Shown here piece by piece: positions 23,922 to 35,204 of a stretch of DNA of 64,000 nucleotides. Below the pieces are notes generated by a model. It was not told the origin of the DNA, did no database searches, and was given only the letters and a program-made list of their open reading frames with translations. Numbering within the stretch: the first letter of the stretch is position 1; each line of letters begins with the position of its first letter. The DNA lies in contig JABANP010000120.1 in NCBI GenBank assembly GCA_013115135.1, positions 62,001-126,000 of the forward strand, read 5' to 3'. The stretch is from Perkinsus olseni. Taxonomy: Eukaryota > Perkinsozoa > Perkinsida > Perkinsidae. A program made the position numbers and the translations under genes.

Positions 23922-24789
23922 ATTCACCATGTACAACCATGTTGCAGATGTTCCTATCTCATGCCATAGGCCTTGTTCACTCCTGATATAGACACTCATT
24001 TCGCGTTTCCCAATCTACGATCGATTGGTCTTTTCCTTCCCACCTCTTCTCCCCTCAACTTTTCATCTTAACTATCGGGTCCCCCGTAATATATTGTCAA
24101 TGTAGTCCTTTTCGGGTTCATCATAGACAACAAATTCGTCAGGAGTCAATGAGTGGAAGGCATCATATGGCACCGAAACTTCAATACTAAAAATCCATCC
24201 CATACTTTTTAGCCTTCCATCGTTTTAGACTCCAAATTTCACACCAAAAGTCGTTGATGGTCATGCATCGTTGAAAAAGCCTTCTCCCTTTCGCTCTGCC
24301 TCACCGTGGGCAACGATAGACTATATCTCCAGCTTCCATCATAAGGCTCATCACCACAAGTTATCCGCTTCAGACTCAGGCTAGTAGTTGGTACATCTAC
24401 AGCTCATACATTATGTTATCTTGTCGAAGTGTACTCTCATCAGCTGTCGTTCATCATGAACGGTTCATGCGTATGATCAGCATCGTACCGAGTAACCAAT
24501 GGCAGGTCCACTGGTTTACGGTAAACAATACCTCAGGCGTTCAGTACGTTGTACTTGGTACAACGTACTGGACGCAACAATCTCACACAACAATACGTGT
24601 CGGTCCTTTTTATTCTCAATCGCGTGTGCAAAGATCTGCGACATGTCTTCTCCGCTGAATAAAAATCAAATGTTCATGATAGCCTATGTTTTGTGAGATG
24701 CCTTATTATACTGCTCCGTACCCGCAGCATACGAGTCCTATTTTTTCACGACCTCTACCAACCCCAAAGTTCAAGCACTTTTTTATCTT

Positions 24790-26907
24790 ATGTCCAAGCA
24801 TCACCCGGCGGGAGACCTGCCAGTTGCTATCCGCGAAGTTGCACATCTACAAACTATCTCCTTGCCTGAGGTTCTCTCTCTAGGCCCGTCAAGCTTTGCT
24901 CACATAGAGAACAAGGTCATGCCTGTGCAGCTCATGAATTTTACCAAATCTAAAGAACGTGAAGTCGTGAGCACTCAACGTCGGCAGTTCAATCAGAACA
25001 AGCGCCGTATCCAAGATGCTCCGCACCCATACGACACTATTATTTTCATCAGATGCATCGCTAGCAATCGTATGGCGTGCATCATCAATAGAACGATAGA
25101 TGAAACTCGTCATCTACTCTCCCTACACTCCCAACTCGTCCTCGGCGGTGTTGCTCTGGTCGAGGAGCCAAGCGATAGTGGAAGCGTGTTGTCTGAAACC
25201 AACCTCCCCATCCTTCATACTCAGCAACGGCTCAGTCCCATATCGATAAATTTGGGACTACAACCAAACCACATGCCGGTGCTCATGCCGGCGGACGCCG
25301 GCATGTATGGCTTCTCATATCGGACTTACAACTTGGACTTGAGGTTTGTGGGACTGAACTACAACTGTTGCAGTGGGCCCTGGTGCGATCGGTAAGTGGT
25401 GATTATAAATTGCAGCTCATCCCATTCAATATCACTAATCGATGGTGGCCTACCATCGATTGGTCGGCTTTTATTCACGCGCTTTCGTTCTTTGATCATC
25501 CCTTCCGCATTAGAATCTTATACCCAATCTGCCGAATCGTCTGTTCGGACATGAGACGCTACTAACCGTCGACCACTTCACTGTGCACGCACCTACAATC
25601 GGCGACGTTTTATTGCTCCCTCTCTCGTCACTCTATGCTTTCCCTACTTCTCAGGTGGTCGCCCCACGGAACAGGCTGCCGCAAGGGCTGTCAGATCTGT
25701 GAAAGAACCGCTAGGGAGGCACTTCAAGCAACTGTCGTCGAGAGCTCGCTCCCGAACGGCTTCTCACATGGATTCCGCTCTCTGCAATTCAGCAAACACA
25801 TAATAGCTGAAGCCGTGTTAAATGTAAGCTTTTCACATACGCCCTGCTCTTCTGCTAACCACATGATGTCAAGAACACCCCTCATGAGTCGCCTCTTTCT
25901 TTCCCTTCTGTCTGCTGGCAATGCACTTCATCTTTCAGACCCCGCGTTTTCCCTACGATTCCCAAGAACTTCGCACTTGTGTGCAAAGGATTCTCGAATA
26001 TGTTCAGCAACCAGACGACGAGCAGTCCGCAGGAGGTTTCATCGTCAGCGGGTGGTTGAAAGGAGCGATTACAGCAGATGGCTCTCTCACTGAACCGAAG
26101 GCTGCTACTATCGTCAACATCTATCCCATGCGTCCTATACCTCCACATTTGCAGTATGGATTCAATGCCGTTCCCCCTCAAGAACTGCCATCTGGTATGC
26201 TCAGTGAACCAGAACTCCGTGGTAGGCTCGCCGCTTTGGATAATACTTCCATGAATCACGCACAAGCACCGAATCTCCCACCACCCCGAACTAGTTCCTC
26301 ATCATCCTCGGGTGTCGCCACGATTCGTGGCGCTCGGAACCAAGTTCGATCCTCGACATCCTCGGGAGGCATCATTACGTCGACCTCTGCTGGTACAGCC
26401 GCCCCATCACCCACAAGACTCCCAACATCTACGGCAAGCGCTACGATCCGTGCCGCTCCAAACCAGGGTCAATCCTCGACATCCTCGGGAAGCATCATGA
26501 CATCGGCTTCTGCTGGTACTGCCGCCCCATCTGCTAACCAACCACCGGCTACAGAGATACCTTCAAGACCTTCATCGACTTCTCCCGCTTCTCGTGAGAA
26601 TAACACTGGTGGCGCTGTGGCACCTACAGCCAAAGCTAATGCTACAGCTAATGCTAAAGCTAATGCTAAGGCTAATGCTAAAGCTAGTGCTAAAGCTAAT
26701 GCTAAAGCTAAGTCGAAAGCACCCAGCAAAGCTTCTGCACCGACTGCACCGCTTCCCACGACTGGTAATGTAACTCTTCCTCCACTACCACAGACACTAC
26801 CACCACCAGGGAGTGATGAAGAGCAAGCTCTTCTTGAGCAACTCGCTTGCACGCCTATGAATTATCGACCTTACAAACGTCCTGACTACTATGAAAATAG
26901 GAGGTGA
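24790..26907 (+). CDS. Helitron accessory protein of unknown function
   Basis: Three exons (24790-25391, 25655-25823, 25939-26907) join in frame to 579 codons; both introns are GT-AG with pyrimidine-rich acceptors. The N-terminal 200 residues are mixed sequence. At the first junction lies a cysteine-rich stretch, CCSGPWCDRW...CRKGCQIC, likely zinc-binding. The C-terminal half is low complexity: Ser/Thr/Ala/Pro-rich with two similar segments (about 26315-26530), then a 12-bp repeat giving alternating Ala-Asn-Ala-Lys (26632-26712), which could bind nucleic acid by charge. I recognise no family. Some plant Helitrons carry RPA-like ssDNA-binding proteins, but I see no convincing OB-fold motif. 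Its place inside the element and on the same strand suggests a role in transposition. Confidence 0.55.
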
Positions 26908-27680
26908 AGTACTTGATGAATAAGACACAAACATTTATCTCAACTCTATTCTCACTATCAAAGGTAATGCATGCAAGTATTTGATTGTTCCGGAAGCTAT
27001 GCACCTCTTGGGCAGGTTAACTATATCTCAAGCCTCTGTGACATATATACATAAAGCCTTATCCTTTATAAACATCGTCGACCTTTTTCATCCTACTATA
27101 GCCTGTAGCAACTGTTTTGTACAGGTCCATATGTATCAACAAGTGGTGTGTAATACATAAACAACAATTTTGATATGCGTGTGCTGTTTACATACAGCGA
27201 CGCGCGTTGGTAGTCTTCAATAAGTCGGCAAAGCCCAAACTCACCCAATAATCAGTCGAATACCCTCGCTACGTCAAAGAAATGCTCTCTGAGAACATGA
27301 ACATGAATGATATTCCACGATGGAACTCCCACCGGACAGACGACCAACACCATGTGGCTCAGCAAACGTTCTTCTTCAATCAAGCAGTTACTTCTCTGAC
27401 CACCGTTGTTGAGCAGTGCGTGTTGTGGCCGCTTACCCGGGCCGCTGTATGTGTATGAAGTTTCCCGCTGTATTCTGTGTTACTCGGCGGTCTCCGTGTT
27501 GTTCTCTCCTTCTTCGCCTAGCCGCAGCCTTTCCCGTTAGGAGTCTTCTCTACAGGAGCGCACAGGCCTGGGGTACGATTCCGCGAGTAACGAGCCTCCC
27601 GTGCTACTCCTCTCCCACCTCAGCGGTACTTTTTGCCCCGTTTTTAAGATGCTAGCGGCCTCTGGACGTTCGGTCTCTAG

Positions 27681-28721
27681 GTGGGCCCCCTCAGGGACAA
27701 AACCGTTAAAGCGCGGGGGAGGGGTCCCCGCGCTGTCGTGCAAAATTCGTGCAGTTGGTTCACCTTACAGCACCCATGCCGATTCGAGGTGATTTCGACT
27801 GTTCACCGTTGGATCTCGTTGATAGCTTGCATGTGAACGTATACTGCCCAGACTAAGACCAATTGCTGCCCGCGGTACGAATGAAGTTCGGCATTATGGA
27901 GAAACAATGATTCAAAGATGCAATGGCGCGCGCTACTCTCACGAAATCAGCGCACAATCGGGTTTCCTGAATAACTAGACGTAGTCGACGTGTGAGATCA
28001 TCGTTCTTTAGCCTATCGATAGCTTGCAAGGAAAGCTATAAGCAGCTCCAAAATCGATCGCCCAATCGATTTCGGCGCTTCGCAGTCTATGTCTATAAGA
28101 ACTTTTGATTTTTCGCAAGATGGCGCCCATATTTGCACAGATTAGCTATAGCTCACGCTATTACCGATGATCACATGAGCTTCGTGGTATCATCGTTGTT
28201 GCTTGTTGTAGGTGAGGTCTATAGAATCTGCATCGGCTGTTTCTAGTGGAGCTATCACGATGAGACAGAGCTGTGACAGCTGCTGTGCACAATTCCACTA
28301 AGCGTTTCATGTTAGCGCGATTTCCCTGTGGATTTCCCTGATTTTCTATGAAGTACTAATTTTTCTATGGGTTGCAGACCTTCTGAACAATGTGATTCAC
28401 GTTACGTGTGCTACAGTTTGCCCTCATCTTCACGTGTCAGCTTGTGTAATAGGGGCCGAGCAGGGGGTCCCCGTTAATGGGGTCTGCGAGGCCCCGGCAA
28501 CGGCCATCACTATCAAGCTAGCAAAGTTTTTGTATTATCCCGGCGCACCGCACGTCGAGGGAGAAGGGAGTACCGCAACAGTAGGGAGAGACTCATTTTT
28601 GAGATTCTCTGACATTCGTAGGCTCGCTCCTAGCAGTTTGCTACCCATGAGTTGTATCTTATACATGATGTATGTAATATGTTTGCATCCCGCGTCTCTG
28701 GCTTTTCGGGCGCGCCCCTAG
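27681..28721 (+). mobile_element. Non-autonomous Helitron-like module E
   Basis: It starts GTGGGCCCC after TCTCTAG and has a strong 5' hairpin GCGCGGGG...CCCCGCGC (27710-27735). It ends in the palindrome GGGCGCGCCC against CTAG. No gene is visible. The interior is AT-rich except for 28460-28560, which carries another GGGGTCCCCGTTAATGGGG palindromic block. Confidence 0.6.
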
Positions 28722-29587
28722 GTGGATAGGCGACGGGTTTCACCAGAAACAAAAACAGACGCGGTAGCGGGCTCGCCGCACGGAATATTTCCGGGCGAGC
28801 GAGACTAATCCGTCGCCAGCCTGCGCATAAGGCTAAAGGTGCCCCAGAAAAGTGGTCTTTTTTTGTGTTCACCGTCAGAATTTTCTCAAACTTTGCAAAG
28901 AGGTGCCAAATGGTCCAACTAAGACAGCACGCGAATGTTGGTCAAAATCTGTCGAGTAGTTCTCGAGAAATAACTTAAAACATTTCATGTGTGTGCGTAC
29001 AACTTAGAGACATCTGCGCAAGATTAGGTCTGTCTCTGCGCACAATGAAACTGTCTCCGCGCAAGATTACGATGTCTCCTCGCGCAATCACTAGTCGAGT
29101 AGGCCGAGCGATCGACTGGAAATCTTCTCCACTCAGGTTCGATCCTGGCATACCACAGTTCTCATACAAATTTTCGAACGTGCAGCAGGAATTCTGAGAT
29201 GATGTTTAGGACGATAGCTAAATTGTTATGATCGATCAGGTAATCTAATATATCGACCATAGGAGACGTTGCACATGTATGACGAGTGACGTGCATTGTG
29301 CGTTCAGTGCACAGCACTTAATTTGTGCATTATTCACTTCATTATGCACTGTGCATTACACGTCGCGGGAGTGCTCAGGAAATGCGGTTCGGACAGGTTT
29401 GCTGGCCGAACCGCCCCAGAAAACAAGAATGTCGGTTTCCTTTCTTTCTCTACCACGTTTGCGTTATGCGATCTACCTTGTACCGCCGGTACGTCGTCCG
29501 GTGAGGGAGAAACGAATGACAACCGACAGGACGATTATTTTTTTAGTTATATTCTCACCGTCTATGCGTTGCTCGCACCCGCATCCT
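28722..29587 (+). mobile_element. Non-autonomous Helitron-like module F
   Basis: It starts GTGGATAGG after CTAG. Nested inverted repeats near the start (GGCGACGG/CCGTCGCC and CTCGCC/GGCGAG) replace the usual G-rich block. TCTCAAACTTTGCAAAG (about 28882) and GAGAAATAACTT follow, as in other modules. A tRNA-like segment lies at 29091-29155. The right end is less clear (CCTTG before GTGGACGG). Confidence 0.5.
29091..29155 (+). other. tRNA-like segment in module F
   Basis: AGTAGGCCGAGCGATCGACTGG (A-box region) and CAGGTTCGATCCTGG, a T-arm with a CAGG/CCTG stem. There is no acceptor stem. Confidence 0.45.
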
Positions 29588-30725
29588 TGGTGGACGGAGG
29601 CCTCGCTCTATGCGGGGTACCTCACAAATGTAGCGGCCCGAGCGGGGAAGGACCCGCGAGGGCCTAGGGCGAGCGCGGGTGGCCACTGACACCGGGAACT
29701 ATCTTACAAAATTGCAGCTGAAGCGAGCGATTTTTTGAATCACCCATACGATTTTCCTGAAATTTTGCATGATCACTTGGATCGTTAATAATAGTGATTA
29801 TGCAAATTTTCAGGAATTTTCACCGTCTAGTATTGGAGAAATAACTTGAAGTGGACGCAATTTGCGGTGACGCGGCGCACAAAGGAGACAGAACTACGCT
29901 CCGCTGCTGAAATGATGCACGTTTCAGGATTTGCGTGTCCACGCTTTGAAGACTTCAAAACTGCCGCAGTTCGCACGAGTTTCGGGCAGGATATTCACAG
30001 TTGCAGTATAGTGCATATCCTACGAGCTCAGAGGTTGAGTGCGCATCTGTGTGGAGAACTAACGTTCTCGGGCGCGCGCTAATACAGATCCAAAAGCGCA
30101 CGCCACGACAGGGTCCGGGTTCAGGTTCGGGTTCAGGTTCGGGTTGATGAGCCCACCTCGTGCGCTGTGACACAGGATCCGTGCGCAGTGCTGACGTTGC
30201 ACCAACGGTTCGCCGACGCTACGGGACAGTTACTGCAGCGTATCACGATTATTTCATGGTCTCTGAAGGTTACCTTTCGAGGAGTACAGTTGGCTTTCGC
30301 GTATGGACATCGCTCTACGCTGTTCGGGAAGATAGACATATTAGGATTGGCAATACAATGTCCAGTGGCGTGATTGCTTCACCTCGGAGGTCGGTCCCTC
30401 CGGTGCTCAAACTTTGAGCCTCAAAGACGAATTCACAACGCCAAGCTCGCGGCCCGGGCTGCGTCCTCCATCGGAGAGCTGCCCGGGCCGCACACACGCT
30501 CTCATCTGCATCGCTTGCCCCCTGTCTCCACACCTAGACCTATCACTTGCCTTACTTGTGCCTTCCCACGGCATTTACGACCCGCTGATCCATTCCACTG
30601 CTCTTTGTTTCGCTGGTTCACGTATTTGGCTGCATGTATCGCGGACTAATACGACCTCCATCGCAACACAATGAATGCCTAACTCGAGATCGCACGTCTA
30701 GCGGCTTTGCTGCGAGTGTGCCTAG
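29588..30725 (+). mobile_element. Non-autonomous Helitron-like module G
   Basis: It starts GTGGACGGAGG, very similar to the coding Helitron's GTGGACGGTGG, with a GAGCGGGGAAGGACCCGCGAG block, TGAAATTTTGCATGATC (about 29759) and GAGAAATAACTT (about 29835). It ends at CTAG (30722-30725). The open frames in it (up to 136 codons) show no domain. An imperfect GGTTCAGGTTCG repeat sits at 30118-30146. Confidence 0.5.
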
Positions 30726-30763
30726 GTGACGTACACCGCCCCGCACGCATACACACGATTGTC

Positions 30764-31627
30764 TCCTGCGTCGGACTACCGTGGATTTTCCTTCGACACA
30801 CGGAGTGTATCGATTACTAGAACTCCTCGGAGTCCTCGAAACGGTCCGCTGGATTGTCTCGATGGCGGGCGATGAGAATTGGGAGATCTTCACGGGCTCT
30901 CAAGCTGTGCTCAAAATCCTTTCGTCTCGAACATCCACGGCCCGATGGGATAAGGCGAGGCAGATTCATCTGTCCTTGTCCGAAATCCCTGACAGGGTAT
31001 CACTACGGTGGGTCCCCGGGCACAGCTCCATCACTGCCAATGAGCGGACCGACGAGCTAGCAGCCAAGGGTGCCTCCATGAGGGAAGTCTCCGCGAAGAC
31101 GGAAATCAGTGTGAGGACCCTCCGGCGATATCAGATTGAAGCTGGCCGTCTGTCACTGCGCAAGTGGTGGTCAGACAAGAGAGCCAGCCTCGGCACTTCG
31201 GTCAACGACTCCTTCTACTGCGCTTCACATGCTCGGTTGTGGATCCGCGGAGAAGTCACGGCAGCCAGCAGTGCTGTTGTATTTGGAAGAGCTCCAACCC
31301 CGGCCTATCTCTACCGATGCGGGGTAGTTAACTCGCCAGAGTGTGACTGTGGGGCGCCGGTGGGGAACACTCGGCACTACCTCCTCTCCTGTCTGCTCTT
31401 AGAGCAGGCTAGGAAGAGGGTAAAAGGTGGTGTCCCTTACCATCTATATAAATTAGTTGTTGATTTGAGGCGACGCAAGTCCTTCAATCAACTTTGTTCG
31501 GCCCTCATGCAGTATCTCGATGCTCGCAGGGGTTTGCCGTAGTGCTGGGTAAGCCGGATAGGCACAACGCTCTGTTTTCCCGCCTCTCTCTTGAATGAGG
31601 CCCCCTTTGAATATTTGCAAAAAAAAA
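30764..31627 (+). pseudogene. 5'-truncated LINE: RNase H end and 3' tail
   Basis: The open frame 30781-31542 encodes the C-terminal half of a non-LTR retrotransposon RNase H (RWVPGHSSITANERTDELA, with the late catalytic Asp) and the usual Cys-His end motif CDCG...NTRHYLLSC. A short 3' UTR follows, ending in a run of nine A (about 31618-31626). The reverse transcriptase and the first RNase H aspartates are missing, so it is a dead 5'-truncated copy. It begins 38 bp after a CTAG|GTG junction. Confidence 0.8.
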
Positions 31628-31802
31628 TCAGCAGCTGGAGCAAGCATTCGAGAACTGGCGACTGGGACGTTGACCGCGAGGATGGAGGAAGACGCAGAAG
31701 AAGCCGGTCGAAGCCTTAGAGCAGGAAGACGTGATAATTGAGTCATGTGACACATGACAACACATGACATGTGTTGCTCGTTATTAAGGACAGTTTCAAT
31801 CT

Positions 31803-31945
31803 GAAAATCACAGTGGGATTGAAGGCATGGCCACCGAACTTGGGTGACCCAGATTCGGTGCGCGCGCCCAAACTGGGTATAAGTTGCTACTTTAGCGCTC
31901 TACCGTGATATTATTGTCATATAGCTAGGTGCTACTGTGAATTGT
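31803..31945 (+). repeat. About 140-bp direct repeat, copy 1
   Basis: It starts AATCACAGTGGGATTGAAGG, includes GATTCGGTGCGCGCGCCCAAA and ends near GCTAGGTGCTACTGTGAATT. It repeats at 32999-33140 with few changes and contains another CTAG|GTG string (31925-31931). Confidence 0.75.
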
Positions 31946-32601
31946 TCCTGCGTCGGACTACCGTGGATTTTCCTTCGACACACGGAGTGTATCGATTACT
32001 AGAACTCCTCGGAGTCCCCGAAACAGTCCGCTGGATTGTCTCGATGGCGGGCGATGAGAATTGGGAGATCTTCACGGGCTCTCAAGCTGTGCTCAAAATC
32101 CTTTCGTCTCGAACATCCACGGCCCGATGGGATAAGGCGAGGCAGATTCATCTGTCCTTGTCCGAAATCCCTGACAGGGTATCACTACGGTGGGTCCCCG
32201 GGCACAGCTCCATCACTGCCAATGAGCGGGCCGACGAGCTAGCAGCCAAGGGTGCCTCCATGAAGGAAGTCTCCGCGGAGAAGGAAATCAGTGTGAGGAC
32301 CCTCCGGCGATATCAGGTTGAAGCTGGCCGTCTGTCACTGCGCAAGTGGTGGTCAGACAAGAGAGCCAGCCTCGGCACTTCGGTCAACGACTTCTTCTAC
32401 TGCGCTTCACATGCTCGGTTGTGGATCCGCGGAGAAGTCACGGCAGCCAGCAGTGCTGTTGTATTTGGAAGAGCTCCAACCCCGGCCTATCTCTACCGAT
32501 GCGGGGTAGTTAACTCGCCAGAGTGTGACTGTGGGGCGCCGGTGGGGAACACTCGGCACTACCTCCTCTCCTGTCCGCTCTTAGAGCAGGCTAGGGAAAA
32601 C
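31946..32601 (+). pseudogene. Second LINE RNase H fragment, cut at both ends
   Basis: Nearly identical to 30764-31400 at a spacing of 1182 bp, with the same 5' breakpoint (TCCTGCGTCGG). It lacks the 3' tail: homology stops after GCAGGCTAGG and a stop follows at 32602-32604. An identical 5' breakpoint in two nearby copies points to segmental duplication rather than two insertions. Confidence 0.8.
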
Positions 32602-32841
32602 TAGCGGTCGGCTATTACAAGCACCCAAGTTCAATTCTAGAGCTCTGTGTTATTAGTTGACGCCCAACTCGTAGTTGGAAACGGACCAGCTACTGCAGTG
32701 GAGTTCTGCATGAGAGGTGAGTGGAATACACCCAAGCGCCGATGGCGAGTAGAGGAGCCTCCTTGATAGAGGTACGAGGTGTCTGCGGGGCACTGGAGAC
32801 TAACCGCGACAGAACAATAGCATACTTCGTGTGAAGCTTTT

Positions 32842-32912
32842 TAGTCCACTGGATAAGGGTGTATGCTTTCAGCCAGTGCGCCCAGGTTCAATTCCAGGTG
32901 ACGGCACCGGAG
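32842..32912 (+). other. tRNA-like segment
   Basis: TAGTCCACTGGATAAGGGTG (A-box-like) and CCAGGTTCAATTCCAGG (B-box-like, with a CCAGG/CCAGG pseudo-stem). Probably another tRNA-derived relic. Confidence 0.35.
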
Positions 32913-32941
32913 GTAAACCTGGTGCGCGCGGAGCGCGAGCG

Positions 32942-32994
32942 CTCGTATTGACATGTTTTCCGCGAGCAGCTCGCGGAAAACATGTCAATACGAG
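32942..32994 (+). repeat. Perfect 25-bp hairpin with 3-base loop
   Basis: The left arm 32942-32966 (CTCGTATTGACATG...) and right arm 32970-32994 are exact reverse complements around the loop CAG. It lies directly before the second copy of the 140-bp direct repeat. A weaker palindrome (AACACATG-A-CATGTGTT, about 31759-31775) precedes the first copy. Confidence 0.9.
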
Positions 32995-32998
32995 TGAA

Positions 32999-33140
32999 GT
33001 GAATCACAGTGGGATTGAAGGCATGCCCACCGAACTTGGGTGACCCAGATTCGGTGCGCGCGCCCAAACTGGGTATAAGTTGCTACTTCAGCGCTCTCCC
33101 GTGATATTATTGTAAGATAGCTAGGTGCCACTGTAAATTA
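32999..33140 (+). repeat. About 140-bp direct repeat, copy 2
   Basis: Matches 31803-31945 and also contains CTAGGTG (33119-33125). The LINE fragment follows copy 1 but not copy 2, so copy 2 shows the state without the insertion. Confidence 0.75.
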
Positions 33141-34181
33141 TTTGTTGTGGTATAGCAGCTTCCAGCAATTGCCGCTTGTGACACGCCTTGTGAGAGAAAC
33201 AATTAAGGGCAAACCCCGATGTATTGCCAGAACATAAAAATGCCAGTCAAAAGCCTGGAAAGAGAAAAAGCTCACTCATTGCTCAACGGACGAAAACCCC
33301 AACCTGTGCTATGATTGAGCAAACCTGCTCGATCGTCTATATCGCGAGCGAAATGTCGAATTCCGCTAGAATAGAGCAAAAAAACTCAATTTGCCGCTCT
33401 CAACAAAATTATTTGCTGCAACGAATAATCGGTTGCCGGAATCTATTTCAGAACTTGCCCCATTGTAGAAACGGTTGCCGATTTGTAGAATGAGAAGCCG
33501 CAAACGCACTCGGGCAAGAAATTGCGAGATCAAGGAATTGAAGGAATCGGCAAATGAGCAAGAGCAGCTGTGATAGAAGTGAACCGTCCGTCCCAACTAA
33601 GAGGAGAACACAACCAGCACACTATGGACTTAGGAGTCGAGTTGACGGAGCTATGACCAATATCAGTACGTACGGTAGCGGTGAACCGTACGACAAGGAT
33701 AGATATAGGACGATAGTAGTCTAGGACTGATCTGATGATCTGGTGATCAGGTGATCAAGTGATCTGGTGATCTGCTAGAGAGCTACGTACGATCGATAGC
33801 TACTAGCTAAAGATACGCGAATTTCGCGTCGCGAAACGGCTGCAGCACCCCGAAGGATATCATTCTAGGGGACAGAGCACACAGTGACGGATCGTCCACA
33901 GAAAAAAGGGGAAGTTGCGCTCTAGCAGGGCGCAGCGCGTCCCATCACATTCCTCCCGCGCAGATCCAAACTAGGGCTACTAGAATGACGGGGGCGTACC
34001 GATATGCGACCGACAACAAAGGGGCCTCAACGACCGTTTGTCGCAGAGATCGGGCAACACGCGTACAAAAGCGATAAAATAAAACTCCGTACTACAGCGG
34101 TGTGAAATAATCATAATAAGAATCTCATCTTAGTTCGTCCGTACGGCGGCCCTCGAAGTCACCGTACAGAACATAGTCAGC
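33141..34181. other. Intergenic stretch without a supported gene
   Basis: Only short open frames are present. At 33730-33776 there is a run of GATC-centred repeats of the form TGGTGATC/AGGTGATCA. I see no promoter or RNA gene. Confidence 0.5.
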
Positions 34182-35204
34182 TCAGCTAGTCGGGCCGTCC
34201 TTCGAGCAGGAAGACGTACCAGCGTCAGGGCGTTCAGGAGCCTTCCCGTCCATGCCGTCTGGAACGATCTCAGCCGCAACTTCTTCAATCTCGACCGGTC
34301 TCTCAGATGGCGTAGACGTACCAGCAACACTTCTCGCAGGTCTCGCCCAGGCCGTACACTCAGCAACGTCGTCCATAAGGCGTCCGAGAGTCTGACCAGG
34401 TCCTTGAAGAGGTCCTTCACGACGAAAGGGGTTGGCTGGATCTTGATATCGTGTCGAGAACATACTCATATAAGCCATACGGTCGGAAGGCGTACCATGA
34501 CGGGCGAAGTGGTGAAGCCTCATCTCAGGGGACTCCTTCTCGTTCTCATGTCTGGCCTTCTTGACAGTCTCGTCCGAAGCTGAACCCCAAAACTGTACCT
34601 CGAACTCGCGCGGAGCCAAAGCGTCCATACCAGTAAGCTCGGCGTTGGCGGCCGTGTTAGTCGTACGGAAAGTTAGTTGTAACATAGCCTGGGCTTCGTC
34701 GTACGTGACACCCGTCCAGTGACCATGAGCATCACGAAGGTCCGTATCCCAACACTTGCGAGACCGGAACGTATAAAGGGTACGTCCGGGTATCGGAGGG
34801 TACAAGTTGGACAGCAAGGTCAGACGATAGACCGCGGTGTTGGCCACAGGGGAAGTTAGCTGAGAGTATCTCAATCATAGACTTTGGAAATCCCAAGGGC
34901 TTTTGAACATGCTGTGAGGCCCGCACATGCGTGATTTTCTAACCGATTTCGCAAACCCTCTCCATCCTCGATAGCAGGAGTCGACCTGATCGAAGCAGGT
35001 CTCGCGTGCTGTCTCGTCAGGGTGGCTATTCTGGAGAAGATAAAGAACGTGACCTAGATTCACCCAAATAGAACGATGAAACCTTTCCCCAATAACACTT
35101 GTGAACCATGCCCAGAAGCGCCCACCTGTCGTTGCATACGTCACTACAGTTGAAGTGGTGAGTGTGATGAATGCCCTGTAACTCCTGATAACTTCCAAAT
35201 ACAC
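34182..35204 (-). CDS. Hypothetical protein, two exons
   Basis: On the minus strand, exon 1 (35204 to 34944) joins exon 2 (34859 to 34182) across a GT-AG intron of 84 bp (34943 to 34860). The intron is a multiple of three and would be open but for one TGA, so splicing removes a stop and restores a protein of about 312 residues. The start ATG at 35204 is the first in frame; an upstream exon is possible. Residues suggest a soluble protein, acidic toward the C-terminus, with a low-complexity tail (STPSERPVEIEEVAAEIV). I recognise no family. Confidence 0.5.

Larger units (their letters stand above)
15019..27680 (+). mobile_element. Coding (putatively autonomous) Helitron
   Basis: The 12.7-kb module starts GTGGACGGTGG directly after the CTAG of the last D module and ends TCTCTAG before the next GTGGG. 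Its 5' region has the same landmarks as the small modules: the G-rich block CGCGGGGAGGGGCCCG (about +55) and TCAAACTTTGCATG (about 15188-15201). Its last bases, GTCTCTAG, match the end of type D. It carries the Rep-helicase gene (15993-23921) and an accessory gene (24790-26907). The catalytic motifs I can see are intact, so it may still be active. The stretches 23922-24789 and 26908-27680 hold no gene I can support. Boundaries rest on the junction pattern, not on a confirmed empty site. Confidence 0.7.

Noticed and set aside
26469..26852. Minus-strand Ala/Leu-rich 127-codon frame
   Set aside because: It is the reverse reading of the Ala-Lys repeat tail of the accessory gene.
30118..30146. Telomere-like repeat
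   Set aside because: Only about two and a half imperfect GGTTCAGGTTCG units; too short and not a known telomere unit.
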